The notes under the pieces are model-generated. The model did no database searches. It was given only the letters and a program-made list of their open reading frames with translations, and was not told where the DNA came from. Below, piece after piece: positions 34,516 to 44,953 of a stretch of DNA of 64,000 nt (position 1 is the first letter of the stretch; each line of letters opens with the position of its first letter). The stretch is taken from NCBI RefSeq assembly GCF_014643635.1, contig NZ_BMJV01000001.1, positions 62,001-126,000 of the forward strand, read 5' to 3'. A program made the translations under genes and the position numbers. This DNA is from Salipiger pallidus (GTDB lineage: Bacteria; Pseudomonadota; Alphaproteobacteria; Rhodobacterales; Rhodobacteraceae).

Positions 34516-35260
34516 CCGCCCGGTTCCGGTTGCAGTCGCACCGACCTTGGCCAGCCGTACCAGAAGCCACACAAGGGTTGTGGCAACGATCCCCGACGAT
34601 CAGACCCTGACCGAGAAAGGCTTTGACGCTGCGCCCGATACAGAGGCAGACACGAGGCCTGGCATGGTGCCCGAGGCCGAGCGCCTTCTGGTGATCGCCT
34701 GTGGCGCTCTTGCGCGTGAGATCATAGCCATTCGCGACGCATCCGGCTTGTCGCATATCGATCTGACCTGCCTCCCCGCCATCCTTCACAACCATCCGGA
34801 CCGGATCACAGGCGCGGTGGAAGACGCCGTGCAGAAGCACAAAGGCAGCCACGCCCGGATCTTCGTCGCCTACGCCGACTGCGGCACCGGAGGACAGCTC
34901 AGGACCGCCTGTGACCGTCTCGGGGTCGAGATGATCGACGGCCCCCATTGCTACGCCTTCTACGAGGGGCTGACCCAGTTCGCCGAGCGCGACGACGCCA
35001 CCAGCTTTTACCTCACCGATTTCCTTGTCCGGCAGTTCGATGCCTTCGTGTGGAAGCCGCTGGGCCTCGACCGCCACCCCGAGCTGCGGGATATGTATTT
35101 CGGCAATTACAGGTCACTGGTCTACCAAGCACAGACCGATGATCCGGAGCTGGACGTGCGTGCGCGCATCTGCGCCGACAGGCTGGGGCTACGCTACGAA
35201 CGCAGACTTACCGGCTACGGGGATCTCGGGGCCGCGCTTCGTGACTGGGTCAGGGACTGA
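34502..35260 (+). CDS. DUF1638 protein
   Basis: A 252-residue protein from ATG 34502. After about 60 variable residues comes the DUF1638 domain: LLVIACGALAREIIAI, DLTCLPAILHNHPDRI, IFVAYADCGTGGQL, HCYAFYEGLTQFAE and FYLTDFLVRQFDAFVWKPLG. Conserved Cys and His residues could bind a metal. DUF1638 genes often neighbour corrinoid methyltransferase genes, as here. Its molecular role is not known to me; help in corrinoid loading or reactivation is a possible inference. Confidence 0.82.
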   Translation: MDTPDRPVPVAVAPTLASRTRSHTRVVATIPDDQTLTEKGFDAAPDTEADTRPGMVPEAERLLVIACGALAREIIAIRDASGLSHIDLTCLPAILHNHPDRITGAVEDAVQKHKGSHARIFVAYADCGTGGQLRTACDRLGVEMIDGPHCYAFYEGLTQFAERDDATSFYLTDFLVRQFDAFVWKPLGLDRHPELRDMYFGNYRSLVYQAQTDDPELDVRARICADRLGLRYERRLTGYGDLGAALRDWVRD

Positions 35261-35357
35261 CGCGCTCCAATAGGGGCGCTCAGTGACCGAAGGCCGGTGA
35301 CTGACAAGCTGGTTGCTTCAAGCCAGTCCCCAAGCGCTTCAGACCCAAGTCCCCGGC

Positions 35358-36989
35358 TCAGCCGCCCGTGGTACGTCGCAGCAGCGCCGAAACCGGCACC
35401 ATAGCCACGCTGCTGGCGCGGTCCTGAAGCCCCCAGAGCAGCAGCGCCGACACTGTGTCGGCCCGCAGCCGTCCAAGCATCACGACGCCCTCTTCCTGCC
35501 GCGCCTTGAACGCGGCCTGGTCGAGGAAGCGGCGCATCACGCGTGGATCCTGCCCTTGCCCGTCAAAATCGCGGAACACACTGATGGCGGGTACGCCTTC
35601 GCGCTGCGCGAGGGTTTGTCCGGTGTTGAACCCTCTGGGTTGCAGCAGCAGCCCATGGCCGGACTGCGACAGGTAGCCTGCCGCCTGCTCGGTCATGGCG
35701 CGGCCCGCCTGCAGTCCCATGACGGGATCCTCCATCACGGCCACCGCTTCGGGCACGGCCCCAAGCGCCCCTTCGAGCGCCACCTCGAGATCCGAAGCCT
35801 GCGCCCCCTCTGGCGCGCCGGCGATGGTCAAAACCTCAAACCCCTCCGCGCGGTAGGCTGCGGCGGTCGCGGCAGCGTCGGGATGCGACGGTGAGATCGC
35901 GAAGCTGACCGGGAACGGAAATTCCCCCACGGAGTCCGGCCCCAGCGGCCCGCTGCCATCGTCGATCAGGACGATCGACATCCACGGATCCTCGGGCGCT
36001 GCATCAAATGCTGCGGCAAAGCGGCGAATGGGCCGACTGTCATCGACCTCGGCATCGGAGTTTGGCGCGGCGCTGTCTCCGCCAATGCTCGGTAGGCGGC
36101 TGGACGATGCGCTGCCGTTGCGGTTGATCAATGTGCCGGCACGGGTGCCGATGATTTCACGCGGCGCGTCGCTGTCATCGGTGTCCGTGGCAGCTTCAGG
36201 GGCTTCGGCTACTTCCGGGTCGGCCTCGGGCGTGATCTGTGGCATCACGCGCGGCTGCACCTGGGCCATTTGCTCCGGGGCCTCCGCAGCCTCAACAGGA
36301 GCGTCAGCCGGGTCCGCCTCGATGGCTGCAGTTTCGGCCCGATCATCGGCGGGCGCAGGGGCGGCCTCCGGCTCCGGATCAAGGCCCAGTATAGGTTCGG
36401 CAGAGGCCGTGTCGATCTCGGGGGTGGTGTCCGGCCCGGGCGTCTGCGGTGCGTCGGGAAGCTCCTCAAGGCGCGCTTCCGGGTCGGAGACCCCGGCGTT
36501 GGCGCGAGGCGCTTCCGACTCGGCGGGCTGCTCGGGCAGTGGCGTGATCTGCGTTGTCGCCTCTGGCGGGGTATCGTTGTCCGCGGCACCGGACGGAACA
36601 CTGTCGGCGGGCGCGCTGGACGCGGTGTCCGGCAGCGCCGGGGCCTCGGGGCGGCCTGCTGTGCCGTCCGATTCCATGCCTTGGGCGGGCATGACCGGTG
36701 CAGCGGCATCAGGCTGCGGAGACTGCATCGCCATCTGCGGCTCTTGGGTTTCGGTCACAGGCGGCTCGGAGGGGGGCAATGGCTCGAGGTCCGAGGCAGG
36801 CTCTTCGGACGTGACCACGGGCTCCTGCTGCATAGCGCCCGGCATGACGCTATCTGAGCCTTTTGGATCCGGAGCGGTCCGTTCGGCAATCTGCCGGTCC
36901 GGCGGCCCTACCGCGATGGCCAGCACCCCGGCCCCGGCCACAGACACCACGGAGCCGATCACGATCCCAGCCACAAAACCCTTCGACAT
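35358..36989 (-). CDS. Divergent polysaccharide deacetylase family protein (YibQ-like)
   Basis: A 543-residue exported protein. ATG 36989 yields MSKGFVAGIVIGSVVSVAGAGVLAIAV, a membrane anchor or signal. A long low-complexity Pro/Glu/Ala/Asp-rich linker (about 40-330) follows. The C-terminal 210 residues hold the divergent deacetylase domain: WMSIVLIDDGSGPLG, VSFAISPSHPDAAATAAAYRAEGFEVL and GLLLQPRGFNTGQTLAQREG. The catalytic state is uncertain for this subfamily. It is divergent from trpG. Confidence 0.83.
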   Translation of the reverse strand: MSKGFVAGIVIGSVVSVAGAGVLAIAVGPPDRQIAERTAPDPKGSDSVMPGAMQQEPVVTSEEPASDLEPLPPSEPPVTETQEPQMAMQSPQPDAAAPVMPAQGMESDGTAGRPEAPALPDTASSAPADSVPSGAADNDTPPEATTQITPLPEQPAESEAPRANAGVSDPEARLEELPDAPQTPGPDTTPEIDTASAEPILGLDPEPEAAPAPADDRAETAAIEADPADAPVEAAEAPEQMAQVQPRVMPQITPEADPEVAEAPEAATDTDDSDAPREIIGTRAGTLINRNGSASSSRLPSIGGDSAAPNSDAEVDDSRPIRRFAAAFDAAPEDPWMSIVLIDDGSGPLGPDSVGEFPFPVSFAISPSHPDAAATAAAYRAEGFEVLTIAGAPEGAQASDLEVALEGALGAVPEAVAVMEDPVMGLQAGRAMTEQAAGYLSQSGHGLLLQPRGFNTGQTLAQREGVPAISVFRDFDGQGQDPRVMRRFLDQAAFKARQEEGVVMLGRLRADTVSALLLWGLQDRASSVAMVPVSALLRRTTGG

Positions 36990-37180
36990 CACCTGTGCCT
37001 CTGCCTTGCCTCGCAAGGGCGATCCGCCCCGCCTGTTGCCTTGCGCTCCGCACCTTGACCGGCGCGCTGATGGGCGGGTCCTGTCCCGAACCCTTTGACG
37101 GCGCATCCCCTTGACGCTGCACCGTCCTCGGGCGCATGTATACCCCCAACACGACCCTGCCTTCCAGCCGAGATTGCCCC

Positions 37181-37762
37181 ATGCTTCTGCTCATCGACAA
37201 CTATGACAGCTTCACCTGGAACCTCGTGCACTACGTGGGCGAGCTGGGCACCGATGTGAGGGTGGTCCGCAACGATGCTCTGACCGTGCAGGACGCCATT
37301 GCGATGAACCCCGCGGGCATCCTGCTGAGCCCTGGCCCCTGTGATCCCGACCAGGCAGGCATCTGCCTTGCCCTGACCGAAGCCGCCGCCGAAACCCGCA
37401 CGCCGCTCTTCGGCGTCTGCCTTGGGCACCAGACCATCGGCCAGAGCTTTGGTGGCAAGGTGGTCCAGCATTCCGAGATCGTGCACGGCAAGATGGGCAC
37501 CATGCATCACGACGACACCGGCGTGTTTGCCGGCCTGCCCAGCCCTTATGAGGCAACCCGCTACCATTCGCTGGTGGTAGAGCGTGAGAGCCTGCCCGAT
37601 TGCCTTGTCCCCAATGCGTGGCTGGAGGACGGCACCATCATGGGCCTGCGCCACCGCGACCTGCCTATCCACGGCGTGCAGTTCCACCCCGAGAGCATCG
37701 CCTCGGAGCATGGGCACGCCCTGATCCAGAACTTCCTGAAGACCATGAAAGTCCCTGCATGA
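37181..37762 (+). CDS. trpG: Anthranilate synthase glutamine amidotransferase subunit
   Basis: TrpG (193 residues) supplies ammonia from glutamine to anthranilate synthase. The class I amidotransferase triad is visible: Cys in [13 protein letters not shown] and His-Glu in [13 protein letters not shown]; the entry [17 protein letters not shown] is typical. trpE is not in the window. ATG 37181 is chosen over an upstream start in a poor N-terminus. First gene of a six-gene ATGA-coupled chain. Confidence 0.95.
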   Translation: MLLLIDNYDSFTWNLVHYVGELGTDVRVVRNDALTVQDAIAMNPAGILLSPGPCDPDQAGICLALTEAAAETRTPLFGVCLGHQTIGQSFGGKVVQHSEIVHGKMGTMHHDDTGVFAGLPSPYEATRYHSLVVERESLPDCLVPNAWLEDGTIMGLRHRDLPIHGVQFHPESIASEHGHALIQNFLKTMKVPA

Positions 37763-38781
37763 GCGACCGCCTCAAGCCGTTGATCGGCACCGCCGCCACC
37801 CGTCCGCTCACGCGCGAGGAGGCCGAGACCGCCTTTGACGTGCTGTTCGAGGGTGAAGCGACCCCGGCCCAGATGGGTGGCTTTCTCATGGCCCTGCGGA
37901 CCCGTGGCGAAACGGTGGAAGAATATGCCGCCGCCGCCAGCGTCATGCGCTCGAAGGGTCACAAAGTCGATGGGCCCGCGGGCGCCATCGACATCGTCGG
38001 CACTGGCGGTGATGGCAAGGGCACGCTGAACATCTCGACTGCGACGGCCTTCGTGGTCGCCGGCGCTGGCGTGACTGTTGCAAAGCACGGCAACCGCAAC
38101 CTGTCGTCGAAGTCGGGCTCAGCCGATGCCATCGCCCAGATGGGCATCGAGGTGATGCTGCCCGCTACAGCCATCGCCCCCATCCTGCGTGACGTGGGCA
38201 TCTGCTTCATGATGGCCCCCATGCACCATCCGGCGATGAAGCATGTTGCCCCGGTGCGCATGGAACTTGGGACAAGAACGATCTTCAACATACTGGGGCC
38301 GCTCACAAATCCCGCCGGGGTCAAGCGCCAGCTCACCGGCGCCTTTTCCCGTGAGATGATCCGCCCAATGGCCGAGACCCTCGCCGCGCTTGGGTCGGAG
38401 CGGGCCTGGCTGGTGCACGGCTCGGACGGAACGGACGAGCTGGCGATTTCCGGAATGAGCTGGCTTGCCGCGCTCGAAGAGGACGGCACCGTGCGCGAAA
38501 GTGAGATCCACCCCGAGGATGCGGGCCTGCCGGTCCATCCCTTCGAGGAGATCGTGGGCGGCACCCCGGCCGAGAACGCCGAGGCCTTCCGCGCCCTGCT
38601 GAACGGCACAAAGACCGCTTACCGCGACGCAGTGTTGCTAAACTCCGCCGCCGCGTTGGTGGTCGCCGGAGCCGCGGACGATCTGCGTGCCGGGGCCGAC
38701 ATGGCGCGCGCAAGCATCGACAGCGGCGCGGCACTGGCCAAGGTCACGGCTCTGGCAGAGGCCTCGCAGAAGGCCGCATGA
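37759..38781 (+). CDS. trpD: Anthranilate phosphoribosyltransferase
   Basis: TrpD (340 residues) transfers phosphoribose from PRPP to anthranilate. Motifs: [52 protein letters not shown] and [10 protein letters not shown]. It starts within the trpG stop (ATGA). Confidence 0.96.
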   Translation: MSDRLKPLIGTAATRPLTREEAETAFDVLFEGEATPAQMGGFLMALRTRGETVEEYAAAASVMRSKGHKVDGPAGAIDIVGTGGDGKGTLNISTATAFVVAGAGVTVAKHGNRNLSSKSGSADAIAQMGIEVMLPATAIAPILRDVGICFMMAPMHHPAMKHVAPVRMELGTRTIFNILGPLTNPAGVKRQLTGAFSREMIRPMAETLAALGSERAWLVHGSDGTDELAISGMSWLAALEEDGTVRESEIHPEDAGLPVHPFEEIVGGTPAENAEAFRALLNGTKTAYRDAVLLNSAAALVVAGAADDLRAGADMARASIDSGAALAKVTALAEASQKAA

Positions 38782-39434
38782 GCGCCCTTGTCCCGCCCAA
38801 CTGGGCGCATCTGCCGTTCTTCACCGAGGATCTGCCCCGCATCGACGCCTCGCTTTCAGGCGTGGCGGACGTCCTGCCGCCAGAACATCAGCGCTTCGCG
38901 GCGCTCGAGGCCGCCGCGCCCGATGATGTGCGCGTGGTAATCCTTGGGCAGGACCCCTACCCGACGCCCGGCCACGCCCATGGGCTGGCCTTCTCGGTCG
39001 AACCGGATGTGCGGCCTTTGCCGCGCTCTCTGGGCAACATCTTCAAGGAGCTCGACGCCGAATTCGGCGCGGTGCCGCCGAACGGAGACCTCCGGTTCTG
39101 GGCCGCCCAAGGGGTGCTTTTGCTCAACACCGCGCTGTCGGTGCCTGCCCGGAACGCTGGGGCCCATGCCCGGCTTGGCTGGTCGAAACTTACGTCGCAA
39201 GTGCTTGAAACCCTGTCGGAACGCCCCCGTGCCTTCATCCTCTGGGGAAACCATGCGCAGAGCTTTGCCAAACACATTCACGGGGATGAACACCTTGTGC
39301 TGACATCAGCCCACCCGTCTCCGCTGTCCGCAAGACGCGGCTTTTTCGGCTCGCGCCCCTTTTCCCGCGTGAACGAGTGGCTTAATGCAAGGGGCGAACC
39401 CCCGATCAACTGGACCACGCCGGAGGCCCGATGA
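38778..39434 (+). CDS. ung: Uracil-DNA glycosylase, family 1
   Basis: Ung (218 residues) removes uracil from DNA. The water-activating loop is [21 protein letters not shown] with Asp59; the usual residue after GQDPY is His, and here it is Pro62. The Phe stack (LAFSV), the uracil-specifying Asn in LLLNTALSV and the DNA-binding [13 protein letters not shown] loop with its His are present. It is inserted between trpD and trpC with ATGA overlaps on both sides, which is unusual because the usual neighbour order is trpGDC. Confidence 0.93.
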   Translation: MSALVPPNWAHLPFFTEDLPRIDASLSGVADVLPPEHQRFAALEAAAPDDVRVVILGQDPYPTPGHAHGLAFSVEPDVRPLPRSLGNIFKELDAEFGAVPPNGDLRFWAAQGVLLLNTALSVPARNAGAHARLGWSKLTSQVLETLSERPRAFILWGNHAQSFAKHIHGDEHLVLTSAHPSPLSARRGFFGSRPFSRVNEWLNARGEPPINWTTPEAR

Positions 39435-40234
39435 CACAGACGATCCTCGACAAGATCAAGGCCTACAAGCTCGAAGAGGTCGCCGCTGACAAGGCCGCCG
39501 TGCCCTACGCCGAGGTTGAGGCCGCTGCGCGCGCGGCTTCTCCGGTGCGTCCCTTTGCAGAAGCGCTTCGTAAGGCATCGGCCACAGGCTATGGCCTGAT
39601 TGCCGAGGTCAAGAAAGCGTCGCCGTCCAAGGGACTGATCCGCGAAGATTTTCATCCCGCGACACTCGCAGCCGCTTATGAGCGTGGCGGTGCCACCTGC
39701 CTGTCGGTGCTTACCGATACGCCATCTTTCCAGGGCGCCAAGCCTTTCCTGACCGAGGCACGTGCGGCGACGTCACTGCCAGCGCTGCGCAAGGATTTCA
39801 TGTACGACACCTACCAGGTGGCCGAAGCCCGCGCCCTTGGCGGTGACTGCATCCTCATCATCATGGCAAGCGTCTCGGACGCGCAGGCGGCCGAGCTCGA
39901 GGATGCCGCCCTTGGCTGGGGTATGGACGCCCTGATCGAGGTGCACGACGCCAGCGAACTGGAAAGAGCCCTTCGCCTGAAGTCCCCACTGATCGGCATA
40001 AACAATCGCAATCTCAAGACCTTCGAGACCACGCTTGATACTTCGCGTGAACTGTCGAAGGGTGTCGGCGATGATCGCCTTCTGATCTCTGAATCGGGTC
40101 TGAACACGCCTGAAGACCTTGCGGATATGGCATCTTGCGGGGCGCGGACGTTCCTCATCGGAGAAAGTCTCATGCGCAAGGAAGACGTCGAGCAGGCCAC
40201 GCGCGATCTGCTGCGCAATCCGGTGCCCGCATGA
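39431..40234 (+). CDS. trpC: Indole-3-glycerol phosphate synthase
   Basis: TrpC (267 residues) closes the indole ring. The TIM barrel signatures are [48 protein letters not shown] and [13 protein letters not shown]. It carries no fused PRAI domain. ATGA overlaps connect it to ung and moaC. Confidence 0.96.
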   Translation: MTQTILDKIKAYKLEEVAADKAAVPYAEVEAAARAASPVRPFAEALRKASATGYGLIAEVKKASPSKGLIREDFHPATLAAAYERGGATCLSVLTDTPSFQGAKPFLTEARAATSLPALRKDFMYDTYQVAEARALGGDCILIIMASVSDAQAAELEDAALGWGMDALIEVHDASELERALRLKSPLIGINNRNLKTFETTLDTSRELSKGVGDDRLLISESGLNTPEDLADMASCGARTFLIGESLMRKEDVEQATRDLLRNPVPA

Positions 40235-40707
40235 GCGGCCTTACCCATTTTGACGCCAAGGGCGATGCCCACATGGTCGATGTCTCGGAAAAGGCAGTGA
40301 CTGCCCGCATCGCGACGGCGGAAGCCTACGTCAAGATGGCTCCTGAAACCTTTGATATCATTACTGAAGGTCGGGCCAAAAAAGGTGACGTGATCGGCAT
40401 TGCCCGGCTTGCGGGCATCATGGGTGCGAAGAAGACGCCGGATCTCATCCCGCTGTGCCACCCGCTCCCCGTGTCCAAGGTCTCGGTTGACCTGATCCCG
40501 GACCCGGAACTTCCGGGCCTGCGGATCGAGGCGACGGTCAAGACCACCGGCCAGACCGGCGTGGAGATGGAGGCCCTGACCGCCGCTTCCACCGCGGCGC
40601 TCACGGTCTATGACATGGCTAAGGCCGTTGATCGCGCCATGGTGATTGGCGGCCTTCGCGTGGTTCTGAAAGACGGTGGAAAATCAGGAAGATACGAGGC
40701 GACATGA
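40231..40707 (+). CDS. moaC: Cyclic pyranopterin monophosphate synthase
   Basis: MoaC (158 residues) works with MoaA to make cyclic pyranopterin monophosphate, the first molybdenum-cofactor intermediate. Motifs: [60 protein letters not shown] and [15 protein letters not shown] 40231 overlaps the trpC stop. Confidence 0.96.
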   Translation: MSGLTHFDAKGDAHMVDVSEKAVTARIATAEAYVKMAPETFDIITEGRAKKGDVIGIARLAGIMGAKKTPDLIPLCHPLPVSKVSVDLIPDPELPGLRIEATVKTTGQTGVEMEALTAASTAALTVYDMAKAVDRAMVIGGLRVVLKDGGKSGRYEAT

Positions 40708-41870
40708 TCACCGTATCCGAAGCGCTCGACCGACTGTTCTCACTGGTGGAGCCGCTCGGAATCGAAGAGGTTCCGCTGTTGGGGGCCTCCGGCCGGGTGC
40801 TTGCCGCCCCGGTTGAGGCAATGCGCGATCAGCCGCCCTTTGCCGCCTCGGCCATGGATGGCTATGCCGTGACAGACGCCCGTCCGGGCATGAGCTTTGA
40901 CGTGATCGGCGAAGCCGCAGCGGGGGCGCGGTTCGACGGTCTTGTCGGCGCCGGACAGGCGGTCCGGATCTTCACCGGTGCGCCGGTACCCGAAGGCGCC
41001 ACCACCGTGGTCATCCAGGAGGATATTGATCGCGACGGCGGGCGCATCACCATCACCGACCGCTTCAGCCGCGGCGACCATATACGCCCCGCTGCAGGGG
41101 ATTTCCGCAAGGGTGACCGCATCGATGCACCTCGTCGGCTGGGCCCACAGGACATCGCCTTGATGGCGTCCATGAACATCGCCAGAGTTCCGGTGATCCG
41201 TCGTCCGAAAGTGGCGCTGATCTCCACCGGGGATGAACTGGTGATGCCCGGAGAGCAGCCGGGGCCGGATCAGATCATCGCTTCGAACACCTTCGGTCTG
41301 CATGCCCTTCTGCGCGACCTGGGCGCCGAGCCAAGGCTGATGCCAATCGCCCGTGACACCGAAACGTCCCTGCGCAACGTGTTCGGCATGGTGGATGATG
41401 CGGACCTCGTGGTGACCATTGGCGGGGCTTCTGTCGGGGATCATGACCTCGTGGCCAAGGTGGCCGGAGACATGGGCCTTGATCGAGCCTTCCACAAAGT
41501 GGCAATGCGCCCGGGCAAGCCCCTCATGTCGGGACGGCTGGGCAATGCCATGATGATCGGCCTGCCCGGAAATCCCGTTTCTGCAATGGTTTGTGGGTAT
41601 GTTTTCATCGCCCCCGTCATCCGCGCGATGCAAGGGCTTGGCCGCGAAGCCGTTTCCCGCACCACGGCGCCACTGGTCGCGCCGCTCGAGGCCAACGGCC
41701 TGCGCGAGCACTACATGCGCGCCCGGCTCGGCCCCGACGGAGTGTCCGCGTTCGACAGGCAGGACAGCTCGTTGCTCAGCATCCTCGGCGAAGCCGACGC
41801 ATTGATCGTGCGGCCCCCGCACGATCCCCCAAGGAACACCGGCGACATCGTGCAAATCGTTCGCCTCTAA
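40704..41870 (+). CDS. moeA: Molybdopterin molybdotransferase
   Basis: MoeA (388 residues) inserts molybdate into adenylated molybdopterin. Motifs: [51 protein letters not shown] and [14 protein letters not shown], followed by the C-terminal barrel. It is the last gene of the coupled chain; the lexA promoter follows within 85 bases. Confidence 0.95.
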   Translation: MITVSEALDRLFSLVEPLGIEEVPLLGASGRVLAAPVEAMRDQPPFAASAMDGYAVTDARPGMSFDVIGEAAAGARFDGLVGAGQAVRIFTGAPVPEGATTVVIQEDIDRDGGRITITDRFSRGDHIRPAAGDFRKGDRIDAPRRLGPQDIALMASMNIARVPVIRRPKVALISTGDELVMPGEQPGPDQIIASNTFGLHALLRDLGAEPRLMPIARDTETSLRNVFGMVDDADLVVTIGGASVGDHDLVAKVAGDMGLDRAFHKVAMRPGKPLMSGRLGNAMMIGLPGNPVSAMVCGYVFIAPVIRAMQGLGREAVSRTTAPLVAPLEANGLREHYMRARLGPDGVSAFDRQDSSLLSILGEADALIVRPPHDPPRNTGDIVQIVRL

Positions 41871-41892
41871 GCGAAATCCGCATGGCATGGCG

Positions 41893-41921
41893 TTGACACA
41901 AAACGAGAACATGGCTAGAAC
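41893..41921 (+). promoter_or_regulatory. lexA promoter with SOS operator
   Basis: TTGACA (41893-41898) and TAGAAC (41916-41921) are separated by 17 bases. The alphaproteobacterial LexA box GAAC-N7-GAAC occupies 41907-41921, covering the -10 region, which fits autorepression. A further GAAC lies at 41927-41930. Confidence 0.75.
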
Positions 41922-41953
41922 AAAAGGAACCAACAACAGCGGGAACACGCGAC

Positions 41954-42649
41954 ATGCTGACCAGAAAACAACTGGATCTTCTTGATTTCATCAACAAGCG
42001 ACTGCAGCGCGACGGTGTTCCCCCCAGCTTTGATGAAATGAAGGAAGCGCTTGATCTTAGGTCGAAATCCGGGATCCATCGCCTGATCACCGCGCTCGAG
42101 GAGCGGGGCTTCATCCGTCGGTTGGCCCACCGTGCCCGCGCCATCGAGATCGTGAAGCTGCCCGAAAGCCTTGGCGGCAAGCCGCAGGGTTTTTCCCCCG
42201 AGGTCATCGACGGCGACCGCCCCGATGGGCGCCCTGCCAATGCGCAGCCCATCAGCAATATCGAGGCAATGGAGCTGCCGGTGCTGGGCCGCATCGCCGC
42301 CGGCGTGCCGATCCAAAGCATTTCCGACAATCCGCCGAACATTGCTGTTCCGGGCGCCATGCTCAGCTCGAACGCCAAGCACTACGCTCTTGAAGTCAAA
42401 GGCGATTCCATGATTGGCGCAGGGATCAACGATGGCGATGTCGTGATCATCCGCGAATCCGGATCGGCCGACAACGGCGATATCGTGGTGGCGCAGGTCG
42501 ATGGTTACGAAGCAACGCTCAAACGGTTCCGAAAGAAGGGTGACACCATCGTTCTCGAAGCGGCCAACCCGGCTTACGAGCCGCGTGTGCTGCCGTCCGG
42601 ATCGGTCAAGGTTCAGGGCCGTCTCGTCGGATTGATCCGGACCTACTGA
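41954..42649 (+). CDS. lexA: LexA repressor
   Basis: LexA (231 residues) represses SOS genes and cleaves itself when RecA is activated. It has the winged helix domain ([20 protein letters not shown], then [20 protein letters not shown]), the Ala-Gly cleavage site in [10 protein letters not shown], the catalytic Ser in [11 protein letters not shown] and the Lys in [11 protein letters not shown]. Its 3' end overlaps the convergent comEC gene by 44 bases. Confidence 0.95.
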   Translation: MLTRKQLDLLDFINKRLQRDGVPPSFDEMKEALDLRSKSGIHRLITALEERGFIRRLAHRARAIEIVKLPESLGGKPQGFSPEVIDGDRPDGRPANAQPISNIEAMELPVLGRIAAGVPIQSISDNPPNIAVPGAMLSSNAKHYALEVKGDSMIGAGINDGDVVIIRESGSADNGDIVVAQVDGYEATLKRFRKKGDTIVLEAANPAYEPRVLPSGSVKVQGRLVGLIRTY

Positions 42650-44765
42650 ACGTCTGTTCCGGCGGCTGGGGCGCGAGGCGCTCCAGCCATGCCGAAGCAA
42701 GAACAAGCCAGTCTCTGACCTCGGGCCAATTGTTCCGGTCCGCCCGGTGCCACAATCGCGCCCCCGCGGCAGTTTCAAAGCGCGGCCCCTCTGGCACCAG
42801 CCAGACGGCGACTGATCCGGTCTTCCGGAGACGCTTCGGGTCGTAGATGTCACAATTGGGATGGTCCGGCAGGTCCACGCTGGAGACCACCAGCCCGGGC
42901 GTCTGACAACCTTCGAAGCTTTCCGCTGCGCGCTTGCCTTGCAGGTGTGTGACCTCCAGCCCCGCGAAATGGATGCGCGCCTGACGCTCCGGGGCCCCAC
43001 CGGGCCATAGCGCGGCAGCTCCCGCCTGATCGCGGCTGTCTCCGTCATTTTCGAGCCATATCCCCGCAACGAAGCTTGCACCCCGGTCCCGCGACAAGGC
43101 GCGACCCCGTTCGGTCATGGCTCCCACGAGGGTGCCGGTGTCGGCGATGAGCAGGTCGGGCCGGCTCGCACTGCTCCACAGGATGGCCGCCACCAGCATC
43201 GGGACAAAGCCTGCCCAGCGGGTCCGGCCATGCCAGAGGGCGATGAACAGCGCCCCGAGGGCCAGCAGCGGCAATACCGTGCCATCGGGGGCCACGATGC
43301 GCCCGACGGATCCGTCCCAGCCCGACACTGTCCGCGCGACGGTCAGGATCCACCAAAGACCGATCTCCATGACCCGGAGCGCCAGCCAGTCGAGGCCCAG
43401 CGGCATCAGCAGCGCCGCCACCACTGCCATAGGCACCACGAGCACGCCCATCACTGGCACCGAAACCAGATTCGCAACCAACCCGTAGTGGGACATCAGG
43501 TTGAAATGGGCCATGGCAACCGGTGCTGTCGCCAGGGACGCGGTGATGGATGACACCAACAGCGACACCCCCGGGCGTGCCCATCCCGGCGCGCCGCTTT
43601 CAAGGCGCGCCTCCCGCAGCCACCCGAAGACCACCACCAGCGCGACAGTCGCGGCGAAGGACATCTGGAACCCGGGGCCCAGCAATGCCTCGGGGCGCAG
43701 CACCAGCACGACGAGCGCCGCCAGCGCCACCGCCCTCAGCGACAGCGCGCGGCGGTCGAAGATCACAGCGAGCAGCATCACCGACACCATCACGAAGGCC
43801 CGTTCGGTCGCGACGTTGCCTCCCGATAGGGCGAGATACCCGGAGGCGGCCACCAGCGCCACCCCTGCGGCCAGCTTCTTGCCGGGCCAACGGTGGCGAC
43901 TGTGGGTATGCAGCAGGAACCCCAACCGGGCCGCGCCAAAGACGAAGCCCGCGAGCAGCCCCATGTGCAGGCCCGAAATCGCCAGCAGATGCGCGAGGTT
44001 GCTGTGTCGCAGCGCCTCGAGCGTCTCCTGTCCCATCCCCGAGCGATCGCCGGTCATGATGGCTGCGGCAAAGGCGCCCGTCTCGCCCGGCAGTAGTCGC
44101 TGGACCCGGGCCGACAGCCACATGCGCGTCTTGGAGATCCATTGCCCACTTGCTGGAGGCTCCAGCAAAAGCAGAGGCGTGCGGGTGTAGCCGACGGCCC
44201 CGAGCCCGAGGAACCATGCGTGTCGGCGGAAATCGAAGCCCCCGGGTTCTGCAGCGCCCCCGGGGGCAGACAAATGGCCGGTGGTTATCACCACCTGACC
44301 CGGCTTCGGGTCAAGGAATCCCTGGTCGCCATGCAGCGATACCCGCACCTGCGCCGGCGTGTCATCAGGTGCCATGCGCCTCAGAACCACGCGGTCGAGT
44401 GTCAGCCGGACCGCGTCAGAGGCAGAGCGGTCGATCTTGACCACGCGGCCCTCAATGGGGCCGTAATAGCGGAAATCCAGTTGCGGGCCGGCCACCATGT
44501 GCGCCCGAAGCCCGGCGAGGGCGAGTCCCAGCCCGATCAGCCCGGCCGCGACGACGAGGGGTGCGTGCCCCACCCAAAGTCGCCGCGCCAAGGCCACCGC
44601 CACCAGCCCGAGCGCCCCCGACAGGACAAGCGCCCAAGGCGGTGGTTCGGTTGACAGCGAGAAATACAGCCCGATCCCGCCGGCCAGCGCCACAGGCACC
44701 CAGGGAAACAGGTGTCCCCGCTGACCGGTCAACCCCTCCTGAAGCCGTGCCGCGATCTGCCGCAT
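42606..44765 (-). CDS. comEC: ComEC/Rec2-family DNA uptake channel protein
   Basis: A 719-residue polytopic membrane protein thought to pass transforming DNA through the inner membrane. An N-terminal membrane hairpin and DUF4131-type region (1-200) precede the Competence domain with [32 protein letters not shown] and [18 protein letters not shown]. The C-terminal lactamase-like part is short and lacks a clear HxHxDH motif. The last 14 codons are antisense to the end of lexA. Confidence 0.88.
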   Translation of the reverse strand: MRQIAARLQEGLTGQRGHLFPWVPVALAGGIGLYFSLSTEPPPWALVLSGALGLVAVALARRLWVGHAPLVVAAGLIGLGLALAGLRAHMVAGPQLDFRYYGPIEGRVVKIDRSASDAVRLTLDRVVLRRMAPDDTPAQVRVSLHGDQGFLDPKPGQVVITTGHLSAPGGAAEPGGFDFRRHAWFLGLGAVGYTRTPLLLLEPPASGQWISKTRMWLSARVQRLLPGETGAFAAAIMTGDRSGMGQETLEALRHSNLAHLLAISGLHMGLLAGFVFGAARLGFLLHTHSRHRWPGKKLAAGVALVAASGYLALSGGNVATERAFVMVSVMLLAVIFDRRALSLRAVALAALVVLVLRPEALLGPGFQMSFAATVALVVVFGWLREARLESGAPGWARPGVSLLVSSITASLATAPVAMAHFNLMSHYGLVANLVSVPVMGVLVVPMAVVAALLMPLGLDWLALRVMEIGLWWILTVARTVSGWDGSVGRIVAPDGTVLPLLALGALFIALWHGRTRWAGFVPMLVAAILWSSASRPDLLIADTGTLVGAMTERGRALSRDRGASFVAGIWLENDGDSRDQAGAAALWPGGAPERQARIHFAGLEVTHLQGKRAAESFEGCQTPGLVVSSVDLPDHPNCDIYDPKRLRKTGSVAVWLVPEGPRFETAAGARLWHRADRNNWPEVRDWLVLASAWLERLAPQPPEQTFSRSGSIRRDGPEP

Positions 44766-44953
44766 ACTTATCCCCGCTCTTCGGCCCGGACGCCAGCTTC
44801 CGTCTTCTGGTCCTGCCGCCCGGCCCCGTACTTGCCCCTGACCCGTCCGGTGGGTAAGGAACGCCCTAAGACCGTAGCTCCGTCATGGTTACCGGGCCGT
44901 TAATGCCAACACCGCGGACCGTGACGGCTCAAGGCCACTGAAGAAGGTACCGC

